A stretch of 64,000 nt of DNA from SIG480 sp045537045 (GTDB lineage Bacteria > Bacillota > Clostridia > Oscillospirales > JAAYXM01). Of this stretch, positions 33,920 to 42,624 are shown piece by piece (the first letter of the stretch is position 1; every line of letters begins with the position of its first letter). The stretch is taken from the NCBI GenBank assembly GCA_045537045.1, contig JAZSOS010000008.1, forward strand, positions 1-64,000, written 5' to 3'. Below the pieces are notes generated by a model. That model ran no database searches. It had not been told where the DNA came from and saw only the letters and a list, made by a program, of their open reading frames with translations. Both the position numbers and the translations under genes were made by a program.

Positions 33920-34606
33920 ATGGCATGGCAAATCGTTAAAACTTCATTTGGAATATTGCGGAACAAATTTAAGCATTTTATCATTTTTTCTTCTATTGCC
34001 TTTCTATTGCTTATAGCAGATACGTTCTTTTTTAGTGAAATACCCGTTTTGTCTCATTTTTCATATATTTTTATAACTGTTTTCGTGGAAATTCCTTTTT
34101 ATATCATATTTTTTGAAAAAAATGTGTTTTCGCTTCTTCGGAAAAAGTGGTTGCCTTTTCTCGTTACCGCAGTAATCAGCAGAGTGTTTTTTCTTTTTAT
34201 TCAATATATATTTAGTTTCCCGGGTGCAAACAACATTTTTTTGACATATAACGACGGCATTATTGTATTGAATTTTATTATAGGTGCCCTTTGTGTAGAG
34301 ATTATAAAGAATGATTTAAATGTATGCAGTGCCGCAATCTCAATTATAAAAACTTTTTCAAAAAATACATTAAGTAATCTGTGGCTTTTAATAAAGATTA
34401 CTTTAATAGAAACCTTCAGCATTGCCGCCTTCGTCTTAATAATTCTTTTGATTATAAGTTTTGCGCCTACACCTGAGAGTGAGCAATTAATTCGAACGAT
34501 TTTCATTTGGTTAGTAGAAGCAGTGTTTGTGCTGTTTTTATATCCGTATTTTGCGATAAGAATATGCTGTTATTATGAGACGATATCTCTTTGCAAAAAA
34601 CGATGA
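33920..34606 (+). CDS. Multi-pass membrane protein, paralogue 2
   Basis: 228 residues, exactly the length of paralogue 1, with the same hydrophobic layout and matching end motifs (MAWQIVKTSFGI at the start, LYPYFAIRICCYYE near the end). The ATG at 33920 has GGGGGG ten bases upstream; a GTG at 33911 is too close to that site. Divergence between the copies is large, so the duplication is old or they arrived separately. No partner gene indicates a function; a transporter subunit or a stress membrane protein are both possible. Confidence 0.75.
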   Translation: MAWQIVKTSFGILRNKFKHFIIFSSIAFLLLIADTFFFSEIPVLSHFSYIFITVFVEIPFYIIFFEKNVFSLLRKKWLPFLVTAVISRVFFLFIQYIFSFPGANNIFLTYNDGIIVLNFIIGALCVEIIKNDLNVCSAAISIIKTFSKNTLSNLWLLIKITLIETFSIAAFVLIILLIISFAPTPESEQLIRTIFIWLVEAVFVLFLYPYFAIRICCYYETISLCKKR

Positions 34607-34611
34607 TATGT

Positions 34612-34657
34612 TGCACACCTGCCCTTGAAGATTATTCTTTAAGGGCAGGTGTGTGCA
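34612..34657. terminator. Hairpin between convergent genes
   Basis: Fifteen-base arms around TGCACACCTGCCCTT with a 2-base bulge. No strong U-tract on either strand; it separates paralogue 2 from the gene at 34686. Confidence 0.5.
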
Positions 34658-34685
34658 ATAAGCGATAGATGTATTGGGAACTACA

Positions 34686-35873
34686 TTATTTTTCTGCCAG
34701 AAGGCTTTGAAGCTTCAGATCACGCTCTGTGCTATATTTGTCGTAATTCTGATTTAAAAAGATAATTCGCATTAAATAATTTATCGCCTCTTGCTTGTAG
34801 GTTTCATTTATTTCCGATGGCAGAAATCCGAGCCGCTCCGTGTTTTGGAGATTTTGCACCTCTGTTTTAAGAGTATTTACAAACTTTTCCCGTGCCTTTT
34901 CGTCATCAACAAGATATTTAAACTCGCTGTTGTTTAGATACTCATATTGCCTATTGCTTTGCTTTGCCCTGGCATTATTTCCACGAAGTTCTTGGTAATT
35001 GTTTGCCATGTTACTTATTCCACCTTCTGCTATCGTTTTCCCCGCTCCAAGTATATAGTCAATAACATTCCGTTTTCTTTTTCCTGTTCCCTTTTGTGGT
35101 AATAAGTGTGTTGGTTCAACATCTATTTTTGAATCCATATCATCTGCGTTGGATTTTACATCATAAAGAAACTTAGCCCCTGCGCCCAAACCGGCAACAA
35201 AATCAGCTTTTGCATTATCGATTACGGAATCAATTAACACGTCTTTATACCGACTGTTGTATACAGGCGAGGAATAATCATAAATATTTTCCTTACCCAG
35301 AGCATAAAGCCATCCTTGATTAAATTTATCGTCAACGATGTTAGTGGCATATTCACGTCCCGCATTCACTATATTATCGTTGCTTTTTTCAAGCGGACTG
35401 AACCATGATGGTGCGGCGTGAAATTCCGCACGCGGAGTAGTTGCATTTTGTGCACTGTAATTTACTGGTTGAAAAATATCCTTTGTTCTGCGAAGCATAT
35501 CCCCCGTTCTGCGGCTACGTATGTCCTGCAAAGCTTTTTCCACCTGTGACATTCGCTCTTCACGTTCCCAATCTTTTGTTGTACTATCTACTTCGTAGAA
35601 GCCTTCGAGGAACGAACGGTCATCCCATCCGTCAAGAGGATTGTCATCAGCCCACGAAAACGGTTGGCGCTTTGGCTCTTTTGTGATTGTTGCGGTGTTT
35701 GTCTTGCCTGATTTGTTTGCCGTTGTTGTGTTTGCGCTTGATATTATTGCTGATTGAGTTGTCACGTAATTATCGTCGCCCACGTGACCGGGCGCATAAT
35801 CCATAAAGGTTTTTCCTTTTTTGTTTTTTTCTTCTTGGCTAAGGATATTAAATCCCAGACCTTGTAATGCCAT
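34686..35873 (-). CDS. 395-residue hydrophilic protein of unknown function
   Basis: No signal peptide or membrane span apart from a small glycine/alanine-rich stretch (ADFVAGLGAGAKFLYDV). Rich in N, D, K and S, with the first 100 residues probably disordered. The composition recalls uncharacterised phage or mobile-element proteins, but I recognise no domain, and it could be the remnant of a larger phage protein. The ATG has AAAGGAG nine bases upstream. No phage genes are alongside. Its upstream region (35874-36305) holds a terminator-like hairpin, a promoter candidate and 11-base repeats. Confidence 0.65.
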   Translation of the reverse strand: MALQGLGFNILSQEEKNKKGKTFMDYAPGHVGDDNYVTTQSAIISSANTTTANKSGKTNTATITKEPKRQPFSWADDNPLDGWDDRSFLEGFYEVDSTTKDWEREERMSQVEKALQDIRSRRTGDMLRRTKDIFQPVNYSAQNATTPRAEFHAAPSWFSPLEKSNDNIVNAGREYATNIVDDKFNQGWLYALGKENIYDYSSPVYNSRYKDVLIDSVIDNAKADFVAGLGAGAKFLYDVKSNADDMDSKIDVEPTHLLPQKGTGKRKRNVIDYILGAGKTIAEGGISNMANNYQELRGNNARAKQSNRQYEYLNNSEFKYLVDDEKAREKFVNTLKTEVQNLQNTERLGFLPSEINETYKQEAINYLMRIIFLNQNYDKYSTERDLKLQSLLAEK

Positions 35874-35966
35874 ATATTTAATCTCCTTTCATTCTAGTTA
35901 TATTTGGCTTACCTTTTCAATTGTTTTCTATGTCATGTTCATCCCTTCCTTTCTCTTTGGCAAACA

Positions 35967-35997
35967 AAAACGTACACCGGAAAAGTGTACGTTTTTT
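35967..35997. terminator. Intrinsic terminator in the leader of the 395-residue gene
   Basis: Arms AAAACGTACAC and GTGTACGTTTT (35967-35977, 35985-35995) with U-tracts on both strands. On the minus strand it lies only about 20 bases after the promoter candidate and before the gene, so it would act as an attenuator; on the plus strand no gene precedes it. Confidence 0.7.
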
Positions 35998-36012
35998 CAG
36001 GCGTGTAATTAT

Positions 36013-36044
36013 ATTATCACACAATTGAATTTTCGGGTTGTCAA
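36013..36044 (-). promoter_or_regulatory. Promoter candidate with a 20-base spacer
   Basis: Minus strand TTGACA (36039-36044), 20 bases, GATAAT (36013-36018); a TATAAT further on is 25 bases away. The over-long spacer would make it dependent on an activator. Confidence 0.4.
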
Positions 36045-36046
36045 AT

Positions 36047-36101
36047 TTTTGCCAATATTTTGCCATTTCTCTGCCAGAATTTTGCCAATATTTTGCCTAT
36101 A
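36047..36101. repeat. Five 11-base direct repeats (ATTTTGCCAAT type)
   Basis: GCC occurs at 36051, 36062, 36073, 36084 and 36095, exactly 11 bases apart, each preceded by T-rich sequence. On the minus strand the units read ATTGGCAAAAT and end just upstream of a -35 box. One-turn spacing puts all units on one face of the helix. Confidence 0.75.
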
Positions 36102-36237
36102 TTTTTCTGCAAAAACAGCTGTGTTTGTGCAAACTTACAATATTAGGTTGAGACATTTTTCTATGAAGCCGTATTTAAGTATTTTTCTGTAATCAATACG
36201 CTTAAAGACAATTCCCCCAATTTCTTTCATTTTACTA

Positions 36238-36266
36238 TTGACTTTAGCAAACTAAAGTGGTAAACT
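36238..36266 (+). promoter_or_regulatory. Promoter for the his operon
   Basis: TTGACT (36238-36243), 17 bases, TAAACT (36261-36266). The transcription start would be near 36273. Confidence 0.75.
36241..36258. promoter_or_regulatory. Predicted HisR/YerC operator 1
   Basis: Perfect palindrome ACTTTAG-CAAA-CTAAAGT overlapping the -35 box and filling the spacer of the his promoter. The same ACTTTA-N6-TAAAGT pattern recurs at 44072-44089. Binding by the TrpR-family protein encoded next door is inferred. Confidence 0.75.
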
Positions 36267-36305
36267 ATGAAAGTGACTAATTTAAGAACAAAGGAAGTGA
36301 CGCAT

Positions 36306-36611
36306 ATGGCAAGCTTTCATTCAAAATCTCTTGACCGTCTTTTCGAGGCGATTCTTTGCCTTGAATCGGTTGATGAATGTTATAATTTCTTCGAGGATGT
36401 GTGCACGATAAACGAGGTGCAGGATATGGCACAGCGTTTTGACGTAGCTCTCATGCTCGACGAGGGAAAGAATTACCAGTCCATCGCAAAAGAGGTAAAC
36501 GTATCCACCGCAACGATAAGCCGCGTAAGCCGTTGCCTTAATTACGGCAGCGGGGGATACCGCAACGCAATAGAAAAAATCAAATCAGCAAAAGAGGATA
36601 AAGCAAAATGA
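36306..36611 (+). CDS. TrpR/YerC-family transcriptional repressor
   Basis: 101-residue protein of the YerC/TrpR-like family. The DNA-binding helix-turn-helix lies near residues 55-80 (NYQSIAKEVNVSTATISRVS), preceded by helices with the family sequence EVQDMAQRFDVALML. It is first gene of the his operon; its stop overlaps the hisZ start (ATGA). The ATG at 36306 follows AAGGAAG by eight bases. Position and the palindromes at both the his and transporter promoters suggest it is the histidine-responsive regulator (called HisR in comparative work on Firmicutes, as I recall). Ligand not shown by sequence. Confidence 0.88.
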   Translation: MASFHSKSLDRLFEAILCLESVDECYNFFEDVCTINEVQDMAQRFDVALMLDEGKNYQSIAKEVNVSTATISRVSRCLNYGSGGYRNAIEKIKSAKEDKAK

Positions 36612-37714
36612 ACATCAGCGACAAGAACTTGAAAAACGAAGAACGCGCATCGTTTGCTCTGCGCTCGCTGTATGCCGGCTATGGCTATTCACAGTTTAAA
36701 ATGAGCAAATTTGAGGAATATGACCTTTATGTAAGAAACAAGGATTTTCTTATCTCCGACGGCGTTATAACCTTCACGGACACAAACGGTCGCCTTCTGG
36801 CACTCAAACCCGACGTTACGCTTTCCATAATAAAAAACTGTAAGGAAGAAGCGGGCGTTGTTCAGAAAATGTATTACAACGAAAACGTTTACCGCGTTTC
36901 GGGAAGCACAAAATCCTTCCGTGAGATTATGCAGGTAGGTCTTGAATGTATCGGCGACATTGATGCATACTGCATTTCTGAGGTTCTTACTCTCGCGGCA
37001 AAGAGCCTTATCACGATATCTGATGAATGGGTGCTTGATATTTCGCATATAGGTATTCTCCTTGACGCAATTGATACGCTTGGCCTCTCTGATGAAGAAA
37101 AACGCGCGCTTATAAAGTGCGTAGGAGAAAAGAATCTTCACGAAGCTGCCCTTATCTGCGGCGAGCGAGAGGGCGCGACTCTTCTTCTCTCACTTATCTC
37201 AACCTACGGAAATGCAAGCGAAGTCACAAAAAAGCTTTATGAGCTTGGCGTTCGCGAAGAGTACATAAAAGAGCTTGAAGCGATTTGTCTCTCTCTTGAC
37301 GTATTCGGACTGTCAGATAATCTGCGCATTGACTTTTCAGTCGTTGACGATATAAAGTATTACAATGGCATTGTGTTCAAAGGATATGTCCATGGCGTTC
37401 CGCAGAGCATTCTCTCCGGTGGAAGATATGACAATCTTATGCGGCGAATGGGAAAGCGCGCAGGGGCGATCGGCTTTGCCGTATATCTTGATGCACTGGA
37501 ATCCCTTTCCGAAAAGAGCGAGCGCTTTGACGTTGACACGCTTATAATTTACGATGAGAGCGAAAATCCGCTCAATATCAACCGCGCGGCAATGCGGATA
37601 AGAGATACGGGTGCAAGCGTAATTGCCCAAAGAAAAATGCCGGAAAAGCTGCGCTACAAAAGACTTTTAAAGCTTTCAGACGGGGAGGTGACGGTTCTTG
37701 AAGAAAATGCTTAA
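36608..37714 (+). CDS. hisZ: ATP phosphoribosyltransferase regulatory subunit
   Basis: 368-residue paralogue of histidyl-tRNA synthetase that forms the active complex with short HisG for the first step of histidine synthesis. The class II synthetase-like core is seen in SDGVITFTDTNGRLLALKPDVT and in YYNGIVFKGYVHG with LSGGRYDNL. It overlaps the preceding regulator by four bases and the following hisG by 17, so translation is coupled. There is no anticodon-binding domain, as expected for HisZ. Confidence 0.95.
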   Translation: MNISDKNLKNEERASFALRSLYAGYGYSQFKMSKFEEYDLYVRNKDFLISDGVITFTDTNGRLLALKPDVTLSIIKNCKEEAGVVQKMYYNENVYRVSGSTKSFREIMQVGLECIGDIDAYCISEVLTLAAKSLITISDEWVLDISHIGILLDAIDTLGLSDEEKRALIKCVGEKNLHEAALICGEREGATLLLSLISTYGNASEVTKKLYELGVREEYIKELEAICLSLDVFGLSDNLRIDFSVVDDIKYYNGIVFKGYVHGVPQSILSGGRYDNLMRRMGKRAGAIGFAVYLDALESLSEKSERFDVDTLIIYDESENPLNINRAAMRIRDTGASVIAQRKMPEKLRYKRLLKLSDGEVTVLEENA

Positions 37715-38321
37715 TGTGGCACTGCCAAAAGGCAGGCTTGGTGAAAAGGTATATGATATGTTTGAAAAGGCAGGCTTTGATTGTCCGTCAATAAAGGAGG
37801 AAAGCCGCAAGCTTATATTTGAAAACGAAGCGGTAGGCGTGCGTTACTTCTGGGTAAAGCCCTCTGACGTTGCGATATACGTTGAGCGCGGTGCCGCAGA
37901 CATCGGCGTTGCCGGAAAGGATATTCTTCTTGAATACGCCCCCGATGTGTATGAGCTTTTTGACCTCAATATAGGGAAATGCCGTATGGCTGTTGCCGCA
38001 CCGTGTGATTTTCGCGACAATCCGCAAAAAACTCTTAAGGTTGCAACAAAGTTTTCCAACATTGCACAAAGCTATTACCGCTCCAAAGGACGCGATATTG
38101 ATATAATCCATTTAAATGGCTCTATTGAGATTGCGCCTATTCTCGGTCTTTCCGATGTTATCGTGGATATCGTTGAAACGGGAACTACGCTCAAGGAGAA
38201 CAATCTTGAGGTGTTTGAGACCATCGTTCCCATTTCGGCAAGGCTTATTGCAAATAAATCAAGCTTTATGTTTAAATCTGAACAGATTGAAAAGATTGTA
38301 AATTCAATGAAGAATATGTAG
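37698..38321 (+). CDS. hisG: ATP phosphoribosyltransferase, short form
   Basis: 207-residue catalytic subunit lacking the C-terminal regulatory domain of long HisG, which is why HisZ is needed. It joins ATP and PRPP. Motifs: VALPKGRLGEKVYDMF at the N-terminus, GAADIGVAGKD, and the PRPP loop VDIVETGTTLKENNL. The TTG at 37698 has GGAGG nine bases upstream; an ATG at 37707 would be 18 bases away, so TTG is preferred. Confidence 0.96.
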   Translation: MKKMLNVALPKGRLGEKVYDMFEKAGFDCPSIKEESRKLIFENEAVGVRYFWVKPSDVAIYVERGAADIGVAGKDILLEYAPDVYELFDLNIGKCRMAVAAPCDFRDNPQKTLKVATKFSNIAQSYYRSKGRDIDIIHLNGSIEIAPILGLSDVIVDIVETGTTLKENNLEVFETIVPISARLIANKSSFMFKSEQIEKIVNSMKNM

Positions 38322-38359
38322 GAGAAAACCTGCGTGTTGTTCCGAAAGGACAGAAACAA

Positions 38360-39646
38360 ATGATAAAAATACTTAAATACGGCGAGGTGGAAAGCTCTGA
38401 TATCTTTGCAAGAAGCGAGGATACGATGAACGTTTCCGACACCGTTGCCGAAATAATAGAAAATGTAAAAAAACGCGGTGATGCGGCACTTTTTGAATAC
38501 TGCGAGCGCTTTGACAAAGCTCGTCTTTCCTCTCTTGAGGTTACGGAGGAAGAGATAGAAGAAGCATTTGCTTCCGTTGACGAGAAATTCATTGACATTC
38601 TCCGGCGCGCGGCAAAGAACATCCGCAAATTCCACGAGCGTCAGGTGAGAAACAGCTTCATTATAAACGATGAGGACGGAATTGTCATCGGTCAGAAGGT
38701 AATCCCGCTCGACCGCGCAGGTCTTTATGTTCCCGGCGGCACAGCGGCATATCCGTCAACCGTGCTTATGGATTCTATCCCCGCAATTATCGCAGGTTGC
38801 CGCGAGGTTGTTATCACAACTCCTCCGGGGGCAGACGGAAAAATAAATCCGGTCATCCTTGCCGCGGCACGCATCGCAGGTGTCAGCCGCATATTCAAGG
38901 TCGGCGGCGCTCAGGCCGTTGCCGCACTCGCTTACGGAACAGAAAGTATTCCGCGCGTTGACAAGATTGTCGGCCCTGGAAATGCATTTGTTGCAGAAGC
39001 AAAGCGTCAGGTATTCGGCAGAGTTGCAATTGATATGATTGCAGGCCCGAGCGAAATTCTCGTTGTTGCCGACGGCAGCGCAAATCCCGCCCACGTTGCG
39101 GCAGACCTTCTCTCTCAGGCAGAACACGACAAAATGGCATCGGCAGTTCTCGTCACAGATTCAGAGGCTCTTGCCACTGCTGTTTCAGACGAGATTGAGC
39201 GCCAGCTTGCGAGCTTGCCGAGAGCAGAAATTGCAAGGGCATCAATTGACAACAACGGAAAGATTATTGTTGCCGGAAACCTCTCTGCCGCGATTGAAAT
39301 TTCAAACGAGCTTGCGCCCGAGCATCTTGAGCTTTGTGTTGACAATCCGTTTGACTGGCTCGATAAAATCCGCCACGCAGGTTCAATCTTTATGGGGAAG
39401 AATTGCCCCGAAGCTCTCGGCGATTATTTTGCAGGTCCGAACCACACGCTTCCGACAAGCGGTACAGCGAAATTTTCAAGCCCGCTTTCAGTTGACGATT
39501 TCGTGAAAAAATCACAGTATACATATTACACAAAGCAGGCTCTTTCCCGCGTGGCAGACGATATTGCGTACTTTGCGGAAAAGGAAGGACTTTCTGCACA
39601 CGCAAGATCCGCGACAATAAGAACTAAGGGTGACAACAATGAGTAG
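38360..39646 (+). CDS. hisD: Histidinol dehydrogenase
   Basis: 428-residue zinc enzyme catalysing the last two oxidations from histidinol to histidine with NAD. Family segments include PLDRAGLYVPGGTAAYPSTV, GPGNAFVAEAKRQVFG, IDMIAGPSEILVVAD, AQAEHD-type LLSQAEHDKMASA and the C-terminal GPNHTLPTSGTA. AAAGGA lies upstream of the ATG. It overlaps hisC by eight bases. Confidence 0.97.
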   Translation: MIKILKYGEVESSDIFARSEDTMNVSDTVAEIIENVKKRGDAALFEYCERFDKARLSSLEVTEEEIEEAFASVDEKFIDILRRAAKNIRKFHERQVRNSFIINDEDGIVIGQKVIPLDRAGLYVPGGTAAYPSTVLMDSIPAIIAGCREVVITTPPGADGKINPVILAAARIAGVSRIFKVGGAQAVAALAYGTESIPRVDKIVGPGNAFVAEAKRQVFGRVAIDMIAGPSEILVVADGSANPAHVAADLLSQAEHDKMASAVLVTDSEALATAVSDEIERQLASLPRAEIARASIDNNGKIIVAGNLSAAIEISNELAPEHLELCVDNPFDWLDKIRHAGSIFMGKNCPEALGDYFAGPNHTLPTSGTAKFSSPLSVDDFVKKSQYTYYTKQALSRVADDIAYFAEKEGLSAHARSATIRTKGDNNE

Positions 39647-40706
39647 ATTTTTAAGCAAAAAATACGCTAAATTATCCCCTTATACCCCCGGTGAACAACC
39701 ACAGGATATGAAATACATAAAGCTTAATACAAATGAATCACCTTTCCCGCCGTCAGAAAAAGCGCAGAAATACGCTGCGGAGGCAGCGGCAAAGATGCAG
39801 CTTTATCCCGACCCTGAGTGCCGGTCTCTCACAGAAAAGATTGCGGATATGTGTGATCTCTCCTTTGAAAATGTGCTTGTTACAAACGGCTCGGACGAGA
39901 TTCTGAACTTTGCGTTTATGGCGTTCTGCGACGATGAGCATCCGGCGGTTTTCCCTGATATCAGCTACGGCTTTTATCCCGTGTTTGCTTCTCTTAACAA
40001 CATCCCATATACGGAAATCCCGCTATGCACGGACTTTACAATAGACATTACAAAATACTTCAATGCCCCCGGTATGGTGGTAATCGCAAATCCAAATGCC
40101 CCCACAGGGATCGCGCTTTCCCTTTCTCAGGTTGAAGAGATTGTGAAAAACAATCCGGAAAACGTTGTTGTTATCGACGAAGCGTATGTTGATTTCGGCG
40201 GCGAAAGCGCACTCTCGCTTGTTCCGAAGTACCCTAACCTGCTCGTTACACAGACGTTTTCAAAATCCCGCTCAATGGCAGGTGCGCGCCTCGGCTTTGG
40301 TGCGGCAAACGCCGCTCTTATTCAGGATATGAACACGGTTAAATATTCAACCAACCCTTATAACATAAACCGTATGACGATGGCGGCGGGACTTGGCGTT
40401 CTTGAGGATGAAGAGTACACGCGCAAAAACTGCCGAACTGTTGCGGAAAACCGCGAGTATACAAAGCGCGAGCTTAAAAAGCTCGGGTTTGAGATGACGG
40501 ACTCACGTGCAAACTTCATATTTATCCGTCACCCCGAGTTTGACGGCGGCTTCCTTTATGAAGAGCTGAAGCGCCGCGGAGTGCTTGTGCGCCACTTTAA
40601 CAAAGCGCGCTTATCAGCGTATCTGCGCGTAACGATAGGCTCAAAAGAAGAAATGGATGCGTTTTTGAAAACGCTTTCGGATATAATCGGAGGTGGAAAA
40701 CAGTGA
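39639..40706 (+). CDS. hisC: Histidinol-phosphate aminotransferase
   Basis: 355-residue PLP enzyme converting imidazole-acetol phosphate to histidinol phosphate with glutamate. PLP-binding features: NESPFPPSEKA, VTNGSDEIL, IANPNAPTG, DEAYVDF and the Schiff-base lysine in TFSKSRSMAGARLG. The ATG at 39639 is preferred (AAGGGTG upstream, overlapping the hisD stop) over a GTG at 39630. Confidence 0.95.
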   Translation: MSRFLSKKYAKLSPYTPGEQPQDMKYIKLNTNESPFPPSEKAQKYAAEAAAKMQLYPDPECRSLTEKIADMCDLSFENVLVTNGSDEILNFAFMAFCDDEHPAVFPDISYGFYPVFASLNNIPYTEIPLCTDFTIDITKYFNAPGMVVIANPNAPTGIALSLSQVEEIVKNNPENVVVIDEAYVDFGGESALSLVPKYPNLLVTQTFSKSRSMAGARLGFGAANAALIQDMNTVKYSTNPYNINRMTMAAGLGVLEDEEYTRKNCRTVAENREYTKRELKKLGFEMTDSRANFIFIRHPEFDGGFLYEELKRRGVLVRHFNKARLSAYLRVTIGSKEEMDAFLKTLSDIIGGGKQ

Positions 40707-41290
40707 GAACTGCAGATATCACACGAAACACGGCAGAAACCAAAATCTCTCTTTCCTTAAATCTTGACGGCAAGGGCGAGAGCAAGATAAATTCCGGTTG
40801 CGGATTTTTAGACCATATGCTCACGCTCCTTGCGCGGCACGGAAACTTTGACCTTAACCTTTCCTGCGATGGCGACATCCACGTTGATTATCACCACACC
40901 GTTGAGGATATCGGAATATGCCTCGGCAAAGCGTTTAACGAGGCGCTTGGTGACAAGCGTGGCATCTTCCGCTACGGAAATATGCTTCTTCCGATGGATG
41001 AAGCGCTTATCCTCTCCGCAGTTGACATTTCAGGAAGAGGGATGCTTGTGTATAACCTTGACATCCCCACGGTAAAGGTCGGCGATTTTGACACCGAGCT
41101 TTGCGAGGAATTCTGGCTCGGCTTTGTTCGTGAGGCAAACCTTACCCTACATATAAACCAGCTTGCCGGAAAAAATTCGCACCACATTATTGAAGGTGCG
41201 TTCAAGTCCGTGGGAAGAAGCCTTCGCGCGGCAGTTAAGATTGATTTAGACGATGCTGACAGAATCCCATCCACGAAGGGAGTTCTCTGA
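40703..41290 (+). CDS. hisB: Imidazoleglycerol-phosphate dehydratase
   Basis: 195-residue monofunctional HisB. Two manganese-binding histidine clusters are clear: DYHHTVEDIG and NSHHIIEGAFKS, along with GCGFLDHML. There is no histidinol-phosphatase domain. The start is GTG at 40703, inside the hisC stop overlap, with GGAGG ahead of it. Confidence 0.97.
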   Translation: MRTADITRNTAETKISLSLNLDGKGESKINSGCGFLDHMLTLLARHGNFDLNLSCDGDIHVDYHHTVEDIGICLGKAFNEALGDKRGIFRYGNMLLPMDEALILSAVDISGRGMLVYNLDIPTVKVGDFDTELCEEFWLGFVREANLTLHINQLAGKNSHHIIEGAFKSVGRSLRAAVKIDLDDADRIPSTKGVL

Positions 41291-41907
41291 TGATTGCAAT
41301 AGTTGACTACGGCGTGGGAAACCTTTTTTCGCTCACCGCGTCCTTCCGCGCAATTGGCGCAGAAGTTTGCGTGACATCCAATGCGGAAGTTATCCGCACC
41401 GCCGACAAGATAATTCTTCCCGGTGTCGGCGCATTCGAGGATGCCGCAAAAAAACTCCGCGCATCCGGTCTTTCCGATATCATCTGCGAAGAGGCAAAAA
41501 ACGGAAAGCCGCTTCTCGGCATATGCCTTGGCATGCAGCTTTTGTTTGAAAAAAGCTATGAATACGGCGAGCATGCGGGACTCGGTCTTATTCCCGGAAA
41601 CGTGCGCCCCATTGCAGATGTTATTCCAAAGGATCTGAAAATTCCACATATCGGCTGGAATGCGCTTTGCTTGAAAGGCGAAAAAAGCCCGATATTCAAA
41701 TACATAAACGAGGGTGACTGTGTGTATTTTGTCCACTCCTACTACGCTGCGGACTGCGATGAATACGTTACGTCCTGCGCGGAATACGGCGCACCTCTTA
41801 CTGCATCGGTTGCAAGAGGCAACGTATACGGATGCCAGTTCCACCCCGAAAAAAGCGGAGAGGTCGGTCTTTCCATTCTCCGCGCGTTTGTTGAAATGGA
41901 GGTGTAA
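41290..41907 (+). CDS. hisH: Imidazole glycerol phosphate synthase, glutaminase subunit
   Basis: 205-residue class I glutamine amidotransferase. The catalytic Cys is in GICLGMQLLF, with the His/Glu pair in CQFHPEKSG, and VDYGVGNL at the N-terminus. It feeds ammonia to HisF. It begins on the last base of the hisB stop (TGATG). Confidence 0.97.
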   Translation: MIAIVDYGVGNLFSLTASFRAIGAEVCVTSNAEVIRTADKIILPGVGAFEDAAKKLRASGLSDIICEEAKNGKPLLGICLGMQLLFEKSYEYGEHAGLGLIPGNVRPIADVIPKDLKIPHIGWNALCLKGEKSPIFKYINEGDCVYFVHSYYAADCDEYVTSCAEYGAPLTASVARGNVYGCQFHPEKSGEVGLSILRAFVEMEV

Positions 41908-41910
41908 CGC

Positions 41911-42624
41911 ATGCTGATTTTTCCGGCAATTGACTTATATGAAAAGAAAGCAGTGCGCCTTTTTAAAGGTGACTATAACCAGATGACCGTTTATAGCGAA
42001 AATCCGCCCGAGATTGCGCTTGATTTCAAAAGAAGCGGTGCAACGCATATCCACGTTGTTGACCTTGAGGGTGCAAAAAGCGGCAAAACGCCGAACTTTG
42101 ACGTTATCCGCGCTATAAAGAACGAAGCTGACCTTTTCACCGAGGTCGGCGGCGGCATCCGCTCGCTTGAGGTTATTGATAAGTACATAAGCGCGGGCAT
42201 TGACCGCGTTATCCTCGGCACTGCGGCAATCCGCGACTTTGAATTTACAAAGGCGGCAGTAAAGGCTTACGGCAACAAAATCGCCATAGGCTTAGACCTA
42301 AAGGACGGCTACGCCGCAGTTTCCGGCTGGACGGAAAAAAGCGAGCTGACGGCTGATGAAGTTCTTGCAAAGATGCAGAACATCGGTGTTAAAACCGTAA
42401 TCTGCACCGATATTTCAAAAGACGGTGCGATGAAAGGGACGAACGTTTCCCTGTATGAAGAACTTTACTCAAAGTTTGATATTGATTTCATTGCATCCGG
42501 CGGCGTAAGCTCTATCTCCGATGTTCGCGCACTGCGTTCACTTAACCTTTACGGAGCAATAGTCGGCAAGGCATACTACACCGGCGCGATTGATATAGCC
42601 GAGGCGATAGAGGTGGCAAGATGA
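41911..42624 (+). CDS. hisA: Phosphoribosylformimino-AICAR-phosphate isomerase
   Basis: 237-residue TIM barrel acting between HisI and HisFH. FPAIDLYEKKAVRLFKGDY at the start, VGGGIRS and ASGGVSSISD carry the two phosphate-binding sites. GGAGG lies before the ATG; the gene overlaps hisF by four bases. Confidence 0.97.
   Translation: MLIFPAIDLYEKKAVRLFKGDYNQMTVYSENPPEIALDFKRSGATHIHVVDLEGAKSGKTPNFDVIRAIKNEADLFTEVGGGIRSLEVIDKYISAGIDRVILGTAAIRDFEFTKAAVKAYGNKIAIGLDLKDGYAAVSGWTEKSELTADEVLAKMQNIGVKTVICTDISKDGAMKGTNVSLYEELYSKFDIDFIASGGVSSISDVRALRSLNLYGAIVGKAYYTGAIDIAEAIEVAR

Noticed and set aside
36047..36101. CRISPR array or plasmid iterons
   Set aside because: The repeat unit is 11 bases with no spacers, and no replication or cas gene is near.
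36259..36305. T-box or histidine leader-peptide attenuator before the his operon
   Set aside because: The leader is too short, with no run of His codons and no terminator; the promoter palindrome explains regulation better.
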